Position numbers and translations under genes: made by a program. From the NCBI GenBank assembly GCA_031271075.1, contig JAISWN010000037.1, forward strand, positions 1 through 6,343: 6,343 nucleotides of DNA, written 5' to 3'. This document shows, piece after piece, positions 5,243 to 6,343 of the stretch. The notes beneath the pieces were generated by a model, which saw only the letters and a list, made by a program, of their open reading frames with translations, did no database searches and was not told the DNA's origin. This stretch comes from Treponema sp. Its GTDB lineage: Bacteria; Spirochaetota; Spirochaetia; Treponematales; Breznakiellaceae. How positions within the stretch are numbered: position 1 is the first letter of the stretch; every line of letters begins with the position of its first letter.

Positions 5243-6109
5243 AAACATGACGATTATATCAAATGGCACCCCGCCTTCTTCCAGGCGATCCGGCTTGAAC
5301 TCGCCGATTACCGGGATACCCTCCGGTTTCTCCCGGAGTACCAGCTTACCGCAGAACCCCTCCGTATCGATGTCCTTATCGTCAAAAAAACCGGAAACCT
5401 CCAAATCGCCAAAAACATCGCCCGGGTCTTCAGAGCCGTCAACATCTGGGAGTTCAAAAGTCCCTCCGACTCCTTTTCCGTTAAAGATTTCCTCAAGGTC
5501 TACTCATACGCATGTCTCTACGCCGCCATTACTCCGGAAGGGGATATGGCCGATATCACCCTTAGCTTCGCCGGAGCCAGATACCCCCGGGAACTTATCA
5601 AGTACCTGCGGGATGTCCGCAAGTACCGGATAGAGGAAACAGAGCCGGGTATCTATGAGGTAAAGGGAGATTACCTCCCGATCCAGATTATCGTGGGGAA
5701 GGAACTGTCCCTAAAGGAGAACCTGTGGTTGAAGGGGTTACGGAAAGACTTGGAAAGGAGTGAGGTAGAAAGTATAGTGAGAGAAGGCAGAAAACCGGGA
5801 AGGGGTATAGCGGCGGATGCGTATCTGGATGCGGTGTTTCATGGGAATACGGAAACGTTTCGGGAGGTGATACAGATGGGGAAGAGGAAAGTGACCTTTG
5901 AGGAAATGTTGATGGAGGAGGGGATTCTTCCCAAGTGGATAGAGAAGGGCCGGGAAGAAGGCCGGGAGATGGTGGCCCGGAATCTTTTGAACAGGGGGAT
6001 GAGTGTCAAAGAAACGGCGGAGGCCGCGGAATTAAGCGTGAAGAAGGTGCGATCCCTTTCCGCCTCAATACGAAAAAAGGACAAACAAAAACAGCTTTCC
6101 GGGGTTTAG
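5240..6109 (+). CDS. Rpn-family PD-(D/E)XK nuclease / putative transposase-like protein
   Basis: A 289-residue protein of the Rpn / PDDEXK_2 type. Family members such as E. coli RpnA are DNA endonucleases that promote RecA-independent recombination, and many are annotated as putative transposases. The nuclease core is visible: Asp44 in LRIDVLIVKK, then Glu71 and Lys73 in IWEFKSPSDSFSVKDF, with the following YSYACLYAA helix (88-96). The middle region includes YPRELIKYLRDVRKYRIEE (115-133) and LPIQIIVGK. The C-terminal tail has a charged segment (EKGREEGREMVARNLLNRG, 235-253) and a helix-turn-helix-like end MSVKETAEAAELSVKKVRSL (254-273), as is common in the family. The start ATG is the only plausible one, because the next methionine is at 102-103. 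The ribosome binding site is weak (AGG two bases away). Synonymous codon choice changes sharply near codon 152. Direct repeats bracket the gene, and no clear terminator follows it. Confidence 0.88.
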   Translation: MKHDDYIKWHPAFFQAIRLELADYRDTLRFLPEYQLTAEPLRIDVLIVKKTGNLQIAKNIARVFRAVNIWEFKSPSDSFSVKDFLKVYSYACLYAAITPEGDMADITLSFAGARYPRELIKYLRDVRKYRIEETEPGIYEVKGDYLPIQIIVGKELSLKENLWLKGLRKDLERSEVESIVREGRKPGRGIAADAYLDAVFHGNTETFREVIQMGKRKVTFEEMLMEEGILPKWIEKGREEGREMVARNLLNRGMSVKETAEAAELSVKKVRSLSASIRKKDKQKQLSGV

Positions 6110-6201
6110 CGGCTGCCGGTGGTAAAAAGCGGGGCGGGCTGCAACACTTTTGTTCACTATGCTGAATATCTGACACAAAACCCTGGTATTTTTTCCCCGG
6201 T
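6110..6201. other. Spacer after the nuclease gene, nothing recognised
   Basis: This follows the nuclease stop codon and contains no convincing ORF, terminator or promoter. From 6175 it merges into the second copy of the direct repeat. Confidence 0.6.
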
Positions 6202-6240
6202 GATTAAACCAAAACCACCAGTATCCCGACAACTATGAAA
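6175..6240 (+). repeat. Direct repeat, right copy without its gene
   Basis: The perfect 18-base core lies at 6202-6219, 1,001 bases from the left copy. As in the left copy, a T-rich tract precedes it and CTATGAAA follows (ATG at 6235). The frame from this ATG has no similarity to the nuclease and stops after 34 codons, so it is a solo leader or a remnant, not a gene. Confidence 0.8.
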
Positions 6241-6245
6241 GTGCG

Positions 6246-6343
6246 GCTTTGTTTCCCGGCGGGAAAACGCAAGGCTTGGCAGAGCGCAAGGGATAGAAGC
6301 GGAAATCCCGCAGACCCCCACAGGGGGTCGAGGAATTGAAGCG
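6246..6343 (+). other. Structured repeat element or possible small RNA at right edge
   Basis: Three hairpins follow one another: TTTCCC/GGGAAA (6252-6266, loop GGC, extendable with bulges to 6246-6275), GGGAT/ATCCC (6290-6309, loop AGAAGCGGAA) and GACCCCC/GGGGGTC (6313-6329, loop ACA). A 12-base motif recurs with a 42-base period: GGGATAGAAGCG (6290-6301) and GGAATTGAAGCG (6332-6343), ten of twelve identical. The second copy ends at the window edge, so the element probably continues. It is not a CRISPR array on this evidence: the motif is short and imperfect, and only two copies are present. A dispersed palindromic repeat or a non-coding RNA are both possible. Confidence 0.5.

Noticed and set aside
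6235..6339. Possible start of a second nuclease gene after the right direct repeat
   Set aside because: The frame stops after 34 codons and shares nothing with the nuclease beyond ATGAAA.
6290..6343. Possible start of a CRISPR array
   Set aside because: There are only two imperfect 12-base copies and no cas gene in view. The intervening sequence is itself a hairpin rather than a unique spacer.

Overview
The window looks like chromosomal DNA from a spirochaete, most probably a Treponema-like bacterium of the gut type. This is an inference from gene content: a type II pantothenate kinase, a solitary fructose/Ntr-type PTS EIIA, a lipoprotein with a relaxed lipobox, a small outer-membrane beta-barrel protein and an Rpn-type PD-(D/E)XK nuclease. 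None of these proves the taxonomy. Overall base composition is moderately GC-rich, with one AT-richer patch (the lipoprotein gene).

Layout. Positions 1-1529 (minus strand) hold a two-gene unit: coaW (pantothenate kinase, first step of CoA synthesis) followed by an aldo/keto reductase that runs off the left edge. A 103-bp divergent promoter region (1530-1632) separates it from a PTS EIIA gene (1633-2079, plus). EIIA converges on a secreted HEAT-like repeat protein (2128-3330, minus) across a 53-nt hairpin. A 256-bp spacer with promoters on both strands leads to an outer-membrane beta-barrel protein (3587-4342, plus). That gene converges on a lipoprotein (4497-5015, minus) across a spacer with four consecutive perfect hairpins. 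A structured, divergent promoter region (5016-5239) then leads to the Rpn-family nuclease (5240-6109, plus). The right end (6110-6343) has no gene. It carries a second copy of the nuclease gene's upstream sequence and a run of hairpins with a repeated GAAGCG-containing motif that continues past the edge.

Apart from the coaW/reductase pair, the genes are single-gene units in alternating orientation, so no common pathway joins them. The left half is metabolic or regulatory housekeeping, the middle is cell envelope, and the right end looks like mobile or recombining accessory DNA.

The observations most worth a second look are: (1) about 65-nt imperfect direct repeats, with an 18-nt perfect core, 1,001 bp apart and bracketing the nuclease gene; (2) a sharp switch in synonymous codon choice inside that gene near codon 152, as if two paralogues had recombined; (3) the hairpin/repeat element at the right edge; (4) three genes (coaW, EIIA, HEAT) with no Shine-Dalgarno sequence and a -10 box placed so that transcription would start at or within about two bases of the start codon, suggesting leaderless mRNAs; (5) hairpin clusters on both sides of the lipoprotein gene. 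No CRISPR array, tRNA, rRNA or complete insertion sequence was seen.
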